From Variovorax sp. (lineage in GTDB: Bacteria > Pseudomonadota > Gammaproteobacteria > Burkholderiales > Burkholderiaceae_C), in contig JANXTS010000056.1 in the NCBI GenBank assembly GCA_025352265.1, forward strand, positions 62,001-126,000: DNA of 64,000 nt, given 5' to 3'. The position numbers and the translations under genes were made by a program. Below the pieces are notes generated by a model, which was not told where the DNA came from, did no database searches, and saw nothing but the letters and a program-made list of their open reading frames with translations. Below, piece after piece: positions 39,401 through 47,550 of this stretch. Within the stretch, counting starts at the first letter, position 1. Every line of letters starts with the position of its first letter.

Positions 39401-39669
39401 TGCGAGAAATCTTCCAGCCACTGATCGAGCCGCTCGCGCATCTCGCCAGCCGCCTTTTTTGTGAATGTGATGGCCAGGATCTCGTGCGGTTCGCAAGCGC
39501 CGTCGCCCTGCTCCAGCAACGCACGCACGATGCGCGACACCAGCATCCAGGTCTTGCCGGCGCCCGCGCACGCCTCGACCGCCACCGAGCGGCGCGAGTC
39601 ACAGGCAACCGCGTAAAAGGCTTCGCGGGTGACGGACTTTCCGTTACGTCCGTACGCAGGCGCCTTCAT
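36406..39669 (-). CDS. AddA-like UvrD-family helicase with C-terminal nuclease domain
   Basis: A 1087-residue double-strand break repair enzyme. The UvrD/Rep helicase motifs are visible: motif I EACAGAGKTWMLVSR, motif Ia ITFTKKAAGEMRER, motif II LLIDEFQDTNPLQW, motif III VFIVGDPKQSIYRFR, motif V LTVHGAKGLEADNV and motif VI YVATTRARERLVLS. The C-terminal PD-(D/E)XK nuclease is shown by GTWWVLDYKSA with an upstream acidic residue. The frame runs on to 40131, but the ATG at 39669, overlapping the addB-like stop (ATGA), is used. With the gene upstream it should form an AddAB-type complex; chi recognition cannot be judged. Confidence 0.92.
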   Translation of the reverse strand: MKAPAYGRNGKSVTREAFYAVACDSRRSVAVEACAGAGKTWMLVSRIVRALLEQGDGACEPHEILAITFTKKAAGEMRERLDQWLEDFSQRTPEELVGELIVRGVEPAEAANAAPRLRALYRRLLDGGRPVQFRTFHAWFAGLLRNAPLAVLRDLKLPANYELLEDDAEARAHTWRPFFEALTEDKDVLADYYAVVASHGRSQIAKALGEALTRRVEFALADPESSVQHFGTLYPALAGFDLPTHGLRGAAVREQWLARAAALGREANKTPQKAAEVIVDVFGLGEPEGDALPSALARLRKAFFVATEDRLNKNLQKFAAAQEAEADLQLLCAAEAQHAAWLYQQRMTRLTRVLMAAFAAVKRAHGWVDMNDVEQAAQMLLGESALSGWVQERLDARIAHLLIDEFQDTNPLQWHALYSWLSAYGGAVGRAPRVFIVGDPKQSIYRFRRAEPQVFVAAKAFVADVLGGDLLDCDHTHRNAQAVVGLVNMAMGTAQEAGEFDGYRAHTTERRDVGEVLRLLPIGRDAVNGATAGAPADDGMLHWRDSLTTPRVLPEQQLLQKECEQAARWIAQRIADGTPPKQIMVLARRRSRLAAMQDALRELHISAQQPEKNELHDAPEVQDMVALVDVLVSPAHDLSLARALKSPLFGVGDDDLVQLALRQRAQPGTPWLALLKGDDLPAALAPLGERLLCWQALLVTLPPHDALDAIYHDGDVLARFGAAAPAALRQTVLSNLRGLLSASLEIDGARFSTPYGLVRALRAGGVRAPAVTAPDAVRLLTVHGAKGLEADNVVLLDCDAAAPRSQTMGVLVEWKGGDSKPTRFVFMASEKSPPACAIPLLEEEQRARHREELNGLYVATTRARERLVLSAVEPARQNEGSWWVRLERGCTPIEVDEPLAMPMAAEAASGGFTLKESPAAYKKQANAVIAVVNKPAAVDTRAAAFGEAMHRLLEWAVPGEPQLAAHVRAVAREFTLDAAQARDAASFAQRIRAGAGAWAWDERMIDWHGNEVTLVHEGEQLRIDRLVRHRETGTWWVLDYKSAAHPDRDAALIAQMQRYRVAVQNANPGATVRAAFLTGQGELVSLE

Positions 39670-42248
39670 GCCGCGAGCTCCCAAAAGTCTTTTCGGCAAA
39701 GACCGCGTGCGGCACAGTGCTCGCAAACCGCACCTTCTCCGAGGGCAGGCAACGCGGCGCCCTCGGCAATGCGCGCGAAATCGTCGATCAGGCCAGCCAC
39801 CAGCGCATCGCGCGCATGGACCACCTCGTCTTGCTCGACGGTCTGCGTGCCCGACGATTTCTCGCCGACGTTCACGTAAGCCGCACGCAAGGTGTCGTCC
39901 GCGACCAGCGCGGCATAAAAGGCGAGTTGCGTGTCTTCGGTCGGCTCCTTGACGCGATCTTTGGTCTTGGCAGCCGACTCGGTTTTGTAATCGATCACGA
40001 AGGCGCGGCCGTCGGGAGAACGATCGATTCGGTCGAGCCGACCGACCAGCTTGAGATTCCCCAGGCTCTGTTGTTTCCAAGGCTCGGCCTCGACGAAGAC
40101 GGTGCCATCGGCCTCGTGCTTCGCGAGCCATGACAGGTAGCCGTCACGCACGGCGGGCCATGCTGCGGCGAACGGCAAGAACTCCGCTTGCGAGAGACCG
40201 GACTCCCGCGTAGCGATTTGCTGTGCCGAGGCGAGCATCGACCTTCGCAAACCGGGATCGTCAGTCGGCGACTCTCGCAGCGCCTCGTGAAAGTAGCCGA
40301 GTACCGCATGCAGCCAATTACCGAAGTCGCGCTTGTCGACCTCGGCATCGAGTTCGTCCGCACTGCGCAGCCCGAGTTGCCGCATGGCGAAGAAGCGGTA
40401 CGGACAGCGACGAAGGTCTTCGTACACGCTGGTCGAGATGTTTTCAATGGGAAGCATCGCGCCGACGGGCATCGGACGCGGCGTCGGATTTAACGGTATT
40501 TCGCGCACGGTGCGCGGGTCGGTCGCCACGCTTACCGCGTAATCGAGCTGCAAGGCCTGCACCAGTGGGCTGGGTCGCACTGGCTCGCCACTGGCGTCCG
40601 ACCGGCGCCACGACAGTTCGCACGACGGATTGCGAAGGGCAGCCGCCCATGCAGCACGCTGGGCCGCTTCAAGTGCTTCGCGTGAGGGCAAGCCGAGCTC
40701 GGCGCGCTGCGCCTTGCTCCAGTTGCCCGGTGGCTCGGGCGCAGCTGGAAGGCGCAGGTCATCGCAGGCGGGCATTACGACGGCCCCAAATTCACGACCC
40801 AGCAGTTGATGCAGCGGCAGAACGACGACCTTCGGCGACTGGCCACCAGTTGGTGGCCTGAAGCTGCCGTCTTCGAGCACGTCGCGCACCCACGCGGTGA
40901 ATTCGGCCAACGTATGGCGCGCACCGTCGAATCGGCCCGCTTCGTCACCGTCGCTGCTTCCGTGATCGAGCCACAAAGCTGTGATTACCTTGGCGCCCGC
41001 CATATCGGTGGAGAACGCGTCCCACTGCCCTGATGCCTCGAGCAGCTCACGCAAGGTGCGCAGCCACTCGCCCAACGGGCGGGCGCGCGCCATCGGTCGA
41101 CGGCGTGCTTCGATGGCTTCGGTAAAACTCAGCAACGCCAGGTCCTGGTCGCGCTCCCTGCGCGCCAGATGTGCGCACCATACGGCCCAGTCGCGCTGGC
41201 CTTCGCGCCGCAACCTCGCTTCCAGCAGTTGCAGCATCGACGACTCCGCGCTCGCGTCAACTGCGCTCTTTAGCCAGTCGAGCACCTGATCGCTTGTCGC
41301 GTCATGAGCACAGGCTCGCAGCGCGCTCATCAGCGTTGCGGCGGCGCGGGTAGTGGAAAGCTTCCAGCCGGTTTCATCGTGCGGCGTAACACCCTGGGCA
41401 GCGAGTTGGGCGCCGATGCGACGAGTCAAAGCACGGTCGGTAGCGATCAACGCGACTGGCGCTCGGCCTTCCATCAGATGACGCAACACGCAGGCAGTAG
41501 CAAGGGCTGCTTCGTCTTCAGGGTCGAGCGCCACGTGCAACGCCGCTTCGGTCGGCTTTGCTGGATCCGCGTCTGAAGCGCGAGCATGAGTCAATGGAAT
41601 ATGGACAGCGCACTCGCCCCACAGCATTACGAGCTTTCGGTTCAGCGGATCGGTCTGATAGCCGTCGAGAACGATGAGCGCATCGACCTGCTGGCGTGCC
41701 GCGTCGCTGAAAAGCACATCGGTTGAGTAGGCCGACGTGGCAGCCCATGCCAGCGCGATACGAATCAGCGCGCCTTCGATCTTGAACCACTCGGACTCAT
41801 TGCCCGCATCGGCCACGCCCTCGACACGTTGAGACCAGGTTGCGCGGTCTTGCGGCAACTCGGCCGCAGCCAGCGGTGCCAATTGCATCGCAATGTCGAC
41901 GACGCGCCCCGACAGCACAAGGTGCTCGTTGCCGAAGCCTGCTTGCATCAACAGCGATTGCGCGGTGACAAGGTCTCGCGCCATGTCGAACGCGATGTCA
42001 TAGCCGGTCGGCAAGAAGCCGCCGGTGCTGCTCGCCCAATTGCGCGTGGTCTCGAAGCGCGGCGCGAAGCCGGCACCGGCGACTTGCGCCCACATGTCGC
42101 GCGCGACGCTCATGAGCTGCGCATACGGCACGAGCACGACCGTGCGCGCCGCATGCACTTGCCAGCTCGCCAAGTGCTGGGAGATGCGGGCGATGACACC
42201 ATCTCCCGCGTCCCTCCACAAAGCCCGAATCGGGTGACCATCGTTCAT
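39666..42248 (-). CDS. AddB-like PD-(D/E)XK nuclease subunit
   Basis: An 860-residue partner of the AddA-like helicase. The N-terminal half is an inactivated helicase-like fold with no Walker A. The C-terminal quarter has the nuclease motif GRLDRIDRSPDGRAFVIDYKT, split as GRLDRIDRSPDG and FVIDYKT, and the iron-sulphur cysteines of AddB (RRCPYRFFAM early and CEHCAARGLC at the end). Such clusters brace the nuclease domain. The ATG at 42248 is divergent from trxA with a 166-bp gap. First gene of a three-gene overlapping operon with addA-like and the flavoprotein. Confidence 0.88.
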   Translation of the reverse strand: MNDGHPIRALWRDAGDGVIARISQHLASWQVHAARTVVLVPYAQLMSVARDMWAQVAGAGFAPRFETTRNWASSTGGFLPTGYDIAFDMARDLVTAQSLLMQAGFGNEHLVLSGRVVDIAMQLAPLAAAELPQDRATWSQRVEGVADAGNESEWFKIEGALIRIALAWAATSAYSTDVLFSDAARQQVDALIVLDGYQTDPLNRKLVMLWGECAVHIPLTHARASDADPAKPTEAALHVALDPEDEAALATACVLRHLMEGRAPVALIATDRALTRRIGAQLAAQGVTPHDETGWKLSTTRAAATLMSALRACAHDATSDQVLDWLKSAVDASAESSMLQLLEARLRREGQRDWAVWCAHLARRERDQDLALLSFTEAIEARRRPMARARPLGEWLRTLRELLEASGQWDAFSTDMAGAKVITALWLDHGSSDGDEAGRFDGARHTLAEFTAWVRDVLEDGSFRPPTGGQSPKVVVLPLHQLLGREFGAVVMPACDDLRLPAAPEPPGNWSKAQRAELGLPSREALEAAQRAAWAAALRNPSCELSWRRSDASGEPVRPSPLVQALQLDYAVSVATDPRTVREIPLNPTPRPMPVGAMLPIENISTSVYEDLRRCPYRFFAMRQLGLRSADELDAEVDKRDFGNWLHAVLGYFHEALRESPTDDPGLRRSMLASAQQIATRESGLSQAEFLPFAAAWPAVRDGYLSWLAKHEADGTVFVEAEPWKQQSLGNLKLVGRLDRIDRSPDGRAFVIDYKTESAAKTKDRVKEPTEDTQLAFYAALVADDTLRAAYVNVGEKSSGTQTVEQDEVVHARDALVAGLIDDFARIAEGAALPALGEGAVCEHCAARGLCRKDFWELAA

Positions 42249-42366
42249 TTTTTATCGGGAATTTCTGCGGGTTTTAAAACGACTTGAGGCGGTGTCGGCA
42301 GGCTTTGGCTATCCTCGCAATAGCGTCCTCACAGACCACGCCACTACTTGGTTTCTGTCACAATAA

Positions 42367-42387
42367 TTCGTACTTTAGCTGTACGAA
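42367..42387. repeat. inverted repeat upstream of trxA
   Basis: TTCGTAC, seven bases, GTACGAA forms a perfect 7-bp inverted repeat 28 bp before the trxA start, between trxA and the divergent addB-like gene. It may be an operator or an RNA hairpin in the trxA leader. The regulator is unknown. Confidence 0.45.
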
Positions 42388-42414
42388 AACTCTCCCTTCG
42401 CACAAGGAAACCAC

Positions 42415-42747
42415 ATGGCCAGCGACCTCATCAAACATATTTCCGATTCTTCGTTTGAAACCGACGTGCTCAAGTCGGGCACACCGGTGCTGGTGGACTA
42501 CTGGGCTGAATGGTGTGGCCCGTGCAAGATGATTGCGCCCATCCTGGATGAGGTGTCAGCAACCTATGAGGGCAAGCTGCAGATCGCCAAGATGAACGTG
42601 GACGAGAACCGCGACATCCCTGCCAAATTCGGCATTCGTGGCATTCCAACGTTGATGTTGTTTAAAGACGGTCAACTCGCGGCGACCAAGGTCGGCGCCA
42701 TGAGCAAGGCGCAACTGACCGCATTCATCGACCAGCAGCTGGCCTGA
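42415..42747 (+). CDS. trxA: thioredoxin 1
   Basis: A general cytoplasmic disulfide reductase of 110 residues. The redox site WCGPCK is at residues 33-38 (Cys34, Cys37), with the buried Asp of VLVDYWAEW and the cis-Pro in [12 protein letters not shown]. An AAGGAAA ribosome site precedes the ATG at 42415. It is followed by rho after a hairpin and a 187-bp gap, a gene order widely conserved in proteobacteria. Confidence 0.98.
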   Translation: MASDLIKHISDSSFETDVLKSGTPVLVDYWAEWCGPCKMIAPILDEVSATYEGKLQIAKMNVDENRDIPAKFGIRGIPTLMLFKDGQLAATKVGAMSKAQLTAFIDQQLA

Positions 42748-42755
42748 TTGTTGAT

Positions 42756-42789
42756 GCGGGTAGTGCGCAAGGTGCTGCCCGCTTAATTT
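42756..42789 (+). terminator. probable terminator after trxA
   Basis: GCGGGTAG pairs with CTGCCCGC (8 bp with one G-U, 11-nt loop), followed by TTAATTT. The U-tract is interrupted, so termination may be partial. It lies 9 bp after the trxA stop and 146 bp before rho. Confidence 0.5.
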
Positions 42790-42934
42790 GCTGCATAATC
42801 ACGGCAGACAATCGGCTCGCTGCGGCGCCCGGTTTGCAGTTTGAAGTCCCCTCGGTTTGTGATGCGCCTCTAGCCTCACATCAAACCTCCCCCCTCATAG
42901 TTTCCAGTCAGATTTCCCCGCAAGGGGTCATTCC

Positions 42935-44200
42935 ATGCACTTAAACGAACTCAAGGCACTTCATGTGTCTGAAGTCCTCAAGCAAGCCGAAGCTCTTGAG
43001 ATTGAAAACGTCGGCCGTATGCGCAAGCAAGAGTTGATGTTCGCAATCATCAAGAAGCGCGCAAAGGCCGGTGAGCAGGTTTTTGCCGACGGCGTTCTCG
43101 AAATCCTGCCAGATGGCTTTGGCTTTTTACGAAGCCCGGACACCAGCTTCACGGCCAGCACCGACGATATCTACATCAGTCCGAGCCAGGTCCGGCGCTT
43201 CAACCTGCACACCGGCGACATGATCGAAGGCGAAGTGCGCACGCCCAAAGATGGGGAGCGCTACTTTGCGCTGACCAAGCTCGACAAGGTCAACGACGGT
43301 CCGCCAGAGCAAAACAAGCACAAGGTGATGTTCGAGAACTTGACGCCGCTGTTCCCCAAGGAACAGATGAAGCTTGAGCGCGACGGCGTGAAGGGCGAAG
43401 AGAACATAACTGGGCGGATCATCGACATCATTGCGCCCATCGGTCGCGGCCAACGCGCCCTGCTCGTGGCACCGCCCAAGAGCGGCAAGACGGTGATGAT
43501 GCAGCACATCGCGCACGCGATAAGCGCCAACTACCCCGACGTTCACATGATGGTGCTGCTCATCGACGAGCGCCCCGAAGAAGTGACCGAAATGCAGCGC
43601 ACGGTGAAAGGTGAAGTCATTGCTTCGACCTTCGACGAGCCTGCTGCGCGCCACGTGCACGTCGCCGAAATGGTGATCGAGCGCGCGAAACGTTTGGTTG
43701 AACTCAAGAAAGACGTGGTGATCTTGCTCGACTCGATCACTCGCTTGGCGCGTGCCTACAACAACGTCGTGCCCTCATCAGGCAAGGTGCTTACCGGCGG
43801 TGTCGACTCCAACGCTTTGCAGCGCCCCAAGCGCTTTCTCGGTGCTGCGCGCAACGTCGAAGAAGGTGGTTCATTGACCATCATTGGCACCGCGCTGATC
43901 GATACCGGCAGCCGAATGGACGAAGTGATTTTCGAAGAGTTCAAGGGCACCGGCAATTCTGAAATCCACCTCGACCGCCGCTTGTATGAAAAGCGGGTGT
44001 TCCCGTCGATCCAGCTGAACCGCAGCGGCACGAGACGCGAAGAGTTGCTGCTCGCCCCTGAGATCCTGCAGAAGACGCGCATCCTGCGACAGCTCATGTA
44101 CAACATGGACGAAATCGAGTCGATGGAGCTGATGCTTAAGAACATGAAAGCGACGAAGAGCAACGTCGAGTTCTTCGACTTGATGCGCCGGGGCGGTTGA
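42935..44200 (+). CDS. rho: transcription termination factor Rho
   Basis: The hexameric RNA helicase that ends transcription at Rho-dependent sites. The 421-residue protein has the N-terminal domain ([18 protein letters not shown]), the primary RNA site with RNP1 ([15 protein letters not shown]), Walker A ([11 protein letters not shown]), Walker B ([14 protein letters not shown]), and the C-terminal R-loop and Q-loop residues. Length and sequence are standard. A 187-bp leader separates it from trxA; it contains CATAAT at 42794-42799 as a possible -10. Rho genes are often autoregulated through such leaders. A strong terminator follows. Confidence 0.98.
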   Translation: MHLNELKALHVSEVLKQAEALEIENVGRMRKQELMFAIIKKRAKAGEQVFADGVLEILPDGFGFLRSPDTSFTASTDDIYISPSQVRRFNLHTGDMIEGEVRTPKDGERYFALTKLDKVNDGPPEQNKHKVMFENLTPLFPKEQMKLERDGVKGEENITGRIIDIIAPIGRGQRALLVAPPKSGKTVMMQHIAHAISANYPDVHMMVLLIDERPEEVTEMQRTVKGEVIASTFDEPAARHVHVAEMVIERAKRLVELKKDVVILLDSITRLARAYNNVVPSSGKVLTGGVDSNALQRPKRFLGAARNVEEGGSLTIIGTALIDTGSRMDEVIFEEFKGTGNSEIHLDRRLYEKRVFPSIQLNRSGTRREELLLAPEILQKTRILRQLMYNMDEIESMELMLKNMKATKSNVEFFDLMRRGG

Positions 44201-44223
44201 ACCGCTTCAGCGCCCGCGCTTTC

Positions 44224-44251
44224 GAAAACGCCCGCCTTAGCGGGCGTTTTC
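44224..44251. terminator. bidirectional terminator between rho and the oxidoreductase gene
   Basis: A perfect 12-bp stem (GAAAACGCCCGC / GCGGGCGTTTTC, 4-nt loop) with A and T runs on both sides works in both directions. It ends rho transcripts and, on the other strand, begins exactly at the TAG stop codon (44251-44253) of the convergent oxidoreductase gene. Confidence 0.93.
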
Positions 44252-45309
44252 TATGGTCGAAGCGCCCTGCCTTCCGAGGCGCTTTGGCTGCCAAGATCGA
44301 GCAATTCCATCAGCGCGACAGCTTGTTCTGGAGGCACTGGATTTGGGCCGGCGCCAAGGATCGCATCGCGTACAGCAGCGTAGTAATCGGCATAGTTACC
44401 GCGACGGTTCGGCAAGGTCTTGTTCTGCATCCAACTGCCTGCGGCAGTCAACGTCAACTCGCCAGCCAGCGGATCGATGCCCCACTTTTCACCGCCCGGC
44501 CGTTGCCCGGCTCGCAGTGCATCCTCCTGCGAGTCGACGCCATATTTGACGTAGCTGCCCCGCGTGCCATGCACGACGTAGCGCGGTGCCGCATGGGCAG
44601 CCAAAGTGGTGGCATGCAGCAGGACACGCAACGGCGCATGCGGACCGCTCTCATAGCGCAGCACGGCATGAAAATAGTCCTCGACCACGGCGTTATCGCG
44701 CAACACTGCACTGTCCAACTGCAAGGTGTCCGGCTTGCCAAAAAGCTGCACGGCCTGATCTAGAAGATGCGCGCCCAAGTCGACCCAGAGACCGGCGCCG
44801 GGCACGGCTTGCTCGCGCCATCGGTCTCTCACCTCGGGTCGGAAACGATCAAAATGCGATTCGAAGTACACCGGTCGGCCGAGGTCCCCGCTGACGAGCA
44901 GGTCGCGCAGCGTCAAAAAATCGGCATCGAAGCGCCGGTTTTGATAGACCGAAAGCAGCAAGCTTTTCCGTTCTGCAAGCGCGGCAAGTTCACGCGCTGA
45001 GACCGCGTCCAGCGTGAACGGCTTGTCGACCACCACGTGCTTCCCGGCTTCCAGCGCTGCTTTGGCAACTGGATAGTGCTGCGCGTTGGGCGTGGCTACG
45101 ACGACGAGATCGATATCCGGGAGCCGGACCAAGGCGACCACATCCGTAACGACCGACACGCCCGGCCACTCTGCCGCGACCTTGTCCGCTTGCGAACTGG
45201 CCACGGCGACCAGTTCCATGCCGGGCACAGCCCACAACACCGGCGCATGGAAGGTTTGGCCGGCAAAGCCATAACCGACAAGGCCGACTCGCAAACGTTT
45301 AAGGGTCAT
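44251..45309 (-). CDS. Gfo/Idh/MocA family oxidoreductase
   Basis: A 352-residue NAD(P)-dependent dehydrogenase. The Rossmann motif LRVGLVGYGFAGQTFHAPVL opens the protein and the family signature VVVDKPFTLDAVSARELAAL (the EKP-like active-site Lys) follows near residue 95; the conserved Asp/His pair is in LWVDLGAHLLDQAVQL. The C-terminal half is the Gfo/Idh/MocA beta-sheet domain. The family acts on sugars and related polyols; the substrate is not evident. It resembles E. coli YdgJ. It is divergent from rpmE2 and convergent with rho. Confidence 0.9.
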   Translation of the reverse strand: MTLKRLRVGLVGYGFAGQTFHAPVLWAVPGMELVAVASSQADKVAAEWPGVSVVTDVVALVRLPDIDLVVVATPNAQHYPVAKAALEAGKHVVVDKPFTLDAVSARELAALAERKSLLLSVYQNRRFDADFLTLRDLLVSGDLGRPVYFESHFDRFRPEVRDRWREQAVPGAGLWVDLGAHLLDQAVQLFGKPDTLQLDSAVLRDNAVVEDYFHAVLRYESGPHAPLRVLLHATTLAAHAAPRYVVHGTRGSYVKYGVDSQEDALRAGQRPGGEKWGIDPLAGELTLTAAGSWMQNKTLPNRRGNYADYYAAVRDAILGAGPNPVPPEQAVALMELLDLGSQSASEGRALRP

Positions 45310-45431
45310 GAGAGAGATGTCCAGTTACTCGACAGCGGCGCAGTATGCGATAATTTTGGGTTACGCGAAAAGTGCAGTTTGGCGCCGTGCCAACATCTAG
45401 TGGCTCTCGCATCGACCCAAAGGAAAAGACC

Positions 45432-45701
45432 ATGAAAGAAGGCATTCACCCGAACTACCGGGAAGTTCTGTTCGTCGACTTGTCGAACGGCTTCAAGTTC
45501 GTGACCCGTTCCTGCGCGAACACCAAGGAAATGGGCAAAACCGACGACGGCCGCGAATTGCCGCTGTTCAAGCTCGACACGTCCAGCGAATCGCATCCGT
45601 TCTACACGGGCACGCAAAAGTCCGTCGACAACATGGGTGGTCGCGTGGAACGATTCCGCAACCGCTTTGGCAAGACGACCGTCGCTGCTGACACCAAGTA
45701 A
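45432..45701 (+). CDS. rpmE2: 50S ribosomal protein L31, type B
   Basis: An 89-residue zinc-free L31 paralog. The start [20 protein letters not shown] and the section [14 protein letters not shown] are typical of type B; the CxxC zinc ligands of type A are missing. A strong ribosome site (AAAGGAAAAG) precedes the ATG. Type B L31 often serves when zinc is scarce, but many beta-proteobacteria use it as the only copy. A terminator follows 19 bp after the stop. Confidence 0.97.
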   Translation: MKEGIHPNYREVLFVDLSNGFKFVTRSCANTKEMGKTDDGRELPLFKLDTSSESHPFYTGTQKSVDNMGGRVERFRNRFGKTTVAADTK

Positions 45702-45720
45702 AGCAGGCGCTTCCAGACGA

Positions 45721-45751
45721 GGGCAGCCCGGTTTACCGCGCTGCCCTTTTT
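45721..45751 (+). terminator. intrinsic terminator after rpmE2
   Basis: GGGCAG and CTGCCC enclose a smaller inner GGT/ACC pairing, followed by TTTTTC. It ends rpmE2 transcripts just before the next gene. Confidence 0.85.
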
Positions 45752-45812
45752 CTTGGCCGTTCCTCCTTCCGCTTGTCCAAAGTCTGTCCCGCCTGCGTAT
45801 CCTCTGCCCTCA

Positions 45813-47549
45813 GTGAACCAACCGACGCCCGCGATCGTTGCGCAGAACGCCGTGCGCCGCTTGCCGCGCATCGCGCTGCTACTGCTGTGCGCTGCATATT
45901 TGATGCCCGGCCTGATCGGTCGCGGCCCCTGGAAGACTGCCGACATCGTCTCCTTTGGCTACATGGCCGAACTCGCTCGCGCGACCGGGGGCATCTCCCG
46001 CTGGTTCGATCCTTCCCTGCTCGGCCTCAAGCCCGAAACACCGGCACTCCTGCCTTACTGGATCGGCGCGCTGGCGATCAAGATCGCACCGTCGTGGCTC
46101 AATCCCGACCTAGCAGTGCGCATCGCTTTCGCGTTGTTGCTTTGGGGCGCTTTCACTGCCACTTGGTACGCCGTGTATTACCTCGCCCGAACGCCACGCG
46201 CACAGCCGGTGGCGTTCGCTTTCGGCGGCGAGGCGCTGCCGGTCGACTACGCACGCGCAATGGCCGATGCAGCATTGCTGGCATTGCTGGCTTGCCTCGG
46301 CCTGGCGCAGTTGGGCCACGAGACGACGCCGGCGCTCGCCCAGCTTTTCTTTGCGTCGCACATGTTTTACGGCGTGGCGGCGCTGCCCTTTCGCCGCGTC
46401 GGTGCGGTGGTGGCACTCGCTGTCGGTGCCGTTGGAATGGCGCTCAGCGGTGCACCGACAATTACACTGTTGCTCGGCCTGGGCTCGGCCGCGCTGGTTT
46501 TTGCCGAGCGGCGCCGTGACGCCAGTCGCCGGACGGACCAGGCGGAAGAAGGCACCGGCTATTCGGCCGCTGCGGCGTGGATCATCACGGGGATCACCCT
46601 GCTGGCGGTCTTCCTCGCCGCACGGTTCCATCTGGCGCATTGGCATATCGCACTGCCGGGTCATCGCTCTGGCTCTTCAACTCTTGGCGACATCCGCAGT
46701 CTGGCCAAACTGTTGATCTGGTTCACCTGGCCGACCTGGCCACTGGCGTTATGGACGCTGTGGCGGTGGCGCCGCCAGCTCGATGCGCGCCACGTGGCGA
46801 TTCCACTGCTGTTCATGCTGGTCCCGCTGGCCGCGACGGTGACCACCGATTTTTCCGAGCGCGCGCTGCTGCTCGGGCTGCCCGCATTCGCGACGCTGGC
46901 GGCGTTCGCATTGCCCACCTTCCGACGCAGCGCGGCAGCCATCATCGACTGGTTCACCCTACTTTTTTTCAGCGGCTCGGCCTTGATCATCTGGGTCATC
47001 TGGATAGCGATGCAAACCGGAGTGCCGGCCAAGCCGGCGGCCAACGTCGCGCGCCTGGCGCCGGGCTTTGTCCCGTCGTTTTCGCTCGCGGCTTTCATCT
47101 TCGCGTTGCTGGCGACGATCGCCTGGTGCTGGCTGGTGCGGTGGCGTACCGGTCGACATCGGGCCGCGCTGTGGAAGACACTGGTGCTGCCCGCTGGCGG
47201 AGCGGCGCTCTGCTGGATGCTGCTCATGACGCTGTGGCTGCCACTGCTGGACTACGCGCGCAGCTACGTGCCGCAGGTCAACGCGATCGCAGAGCGGGTC
47301 GGTCGGCCAGTGTGCATTTCGGAACTCGCGCTGAGCCGGCAACACATCGCGGCGCTGCGCTACCACGGGCAGTTCAACCTGTCGCCCCTGGTGGGCGGCG
47401 AAGCATGCCCATGGCTGCTCATCAGCCCTGAAGCAATTGCGACGCTGCACAACATCGTCAGCATGGAAAAATGGCGCCTTAGCGGCACCTTGCGGCGCCC
47501 CACCAGCGCGGCCGACGACCTGCTGCTGTTCCAGCGCACCGCGCCCTGA
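45813..47549 (+). CDS. polytopic membrane protein, ArnT/PMT glycosyltransferase-like
   Basis: A 578-residue integral membrane protein with about twelve hydrophobic segments and a soluble C-terminal domain of 80-100 residues. The first periplasmic loop carries GRGPWKTADIVSFGYMAELA, with the acidic residue position used in GT-C transferases such as ArnT. The later EVCSELAL-like part (GRPVCISELALSRQHIAALRY) sits in the soluble end. Function is inferred only from topology and this loop. The frame starts from a TTG at 45753 directly after the rpmE2 terminator, but the GTG at 45813 is more plausible; no ribosome site is clear. The MATE gene follows directly. Confidence 0.65.
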   Translation: MNQPTPAIVAQNAVRRLPRIALLLLCAAYLMPGLIGRGPWKTADIVSFGYMAELARATGGISRWFDPSLLGLKPETPALLPYWIGALAIKIAPSWLNPDLAVRIAFALLLWGAFTATWYAVYYLARTPRAQPVAFAFGGEALPVDYARAMADAALLALLACLGLAQLGHETTPALAQLFFASHMFYGVAALPFRRVGAVVALAVGAVGMALSGAPTITLLLGLGSAALVFAERRRDASRRTDQAEEGTGYSAAAAWIITGITLLAVFLAARFHLAHWHIALPGHRSGSSTLGDIRSLAKLLIWFTWPTWPLALWTLWRWRRQLDARHVAIPLLFMLVPLAATVTTDFSERALLLGLPAFATLAAFALPTFRRSAAAIIDWFTLLFFSGSALIIWVIWIAMQTGVPAKPAANVARLAPGFVPSFSLAAFIFALLATIAWCWLVRWRTGRHRAALWKTLVLPAGGAALCWMLLMTLWLPLLDYARSYVPQVNAIAERVGRPVCISELALSRQHIAALRYHGQFNLSPLVGGEACPWLLISPEAIATLHNIVSMEKWRLSGTLRRPTSAADDLLLFQRTAP

Positions 47550-47550
47550 C

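Noticed and set aside
39670..40131. Extension of the addA-like gene upstream to 40131
   Set aside because: The extra residues are a shadow of the addB-like gene; the overlapping ATG at 39669 is supported by the ATGA junction and the first helicase motif.
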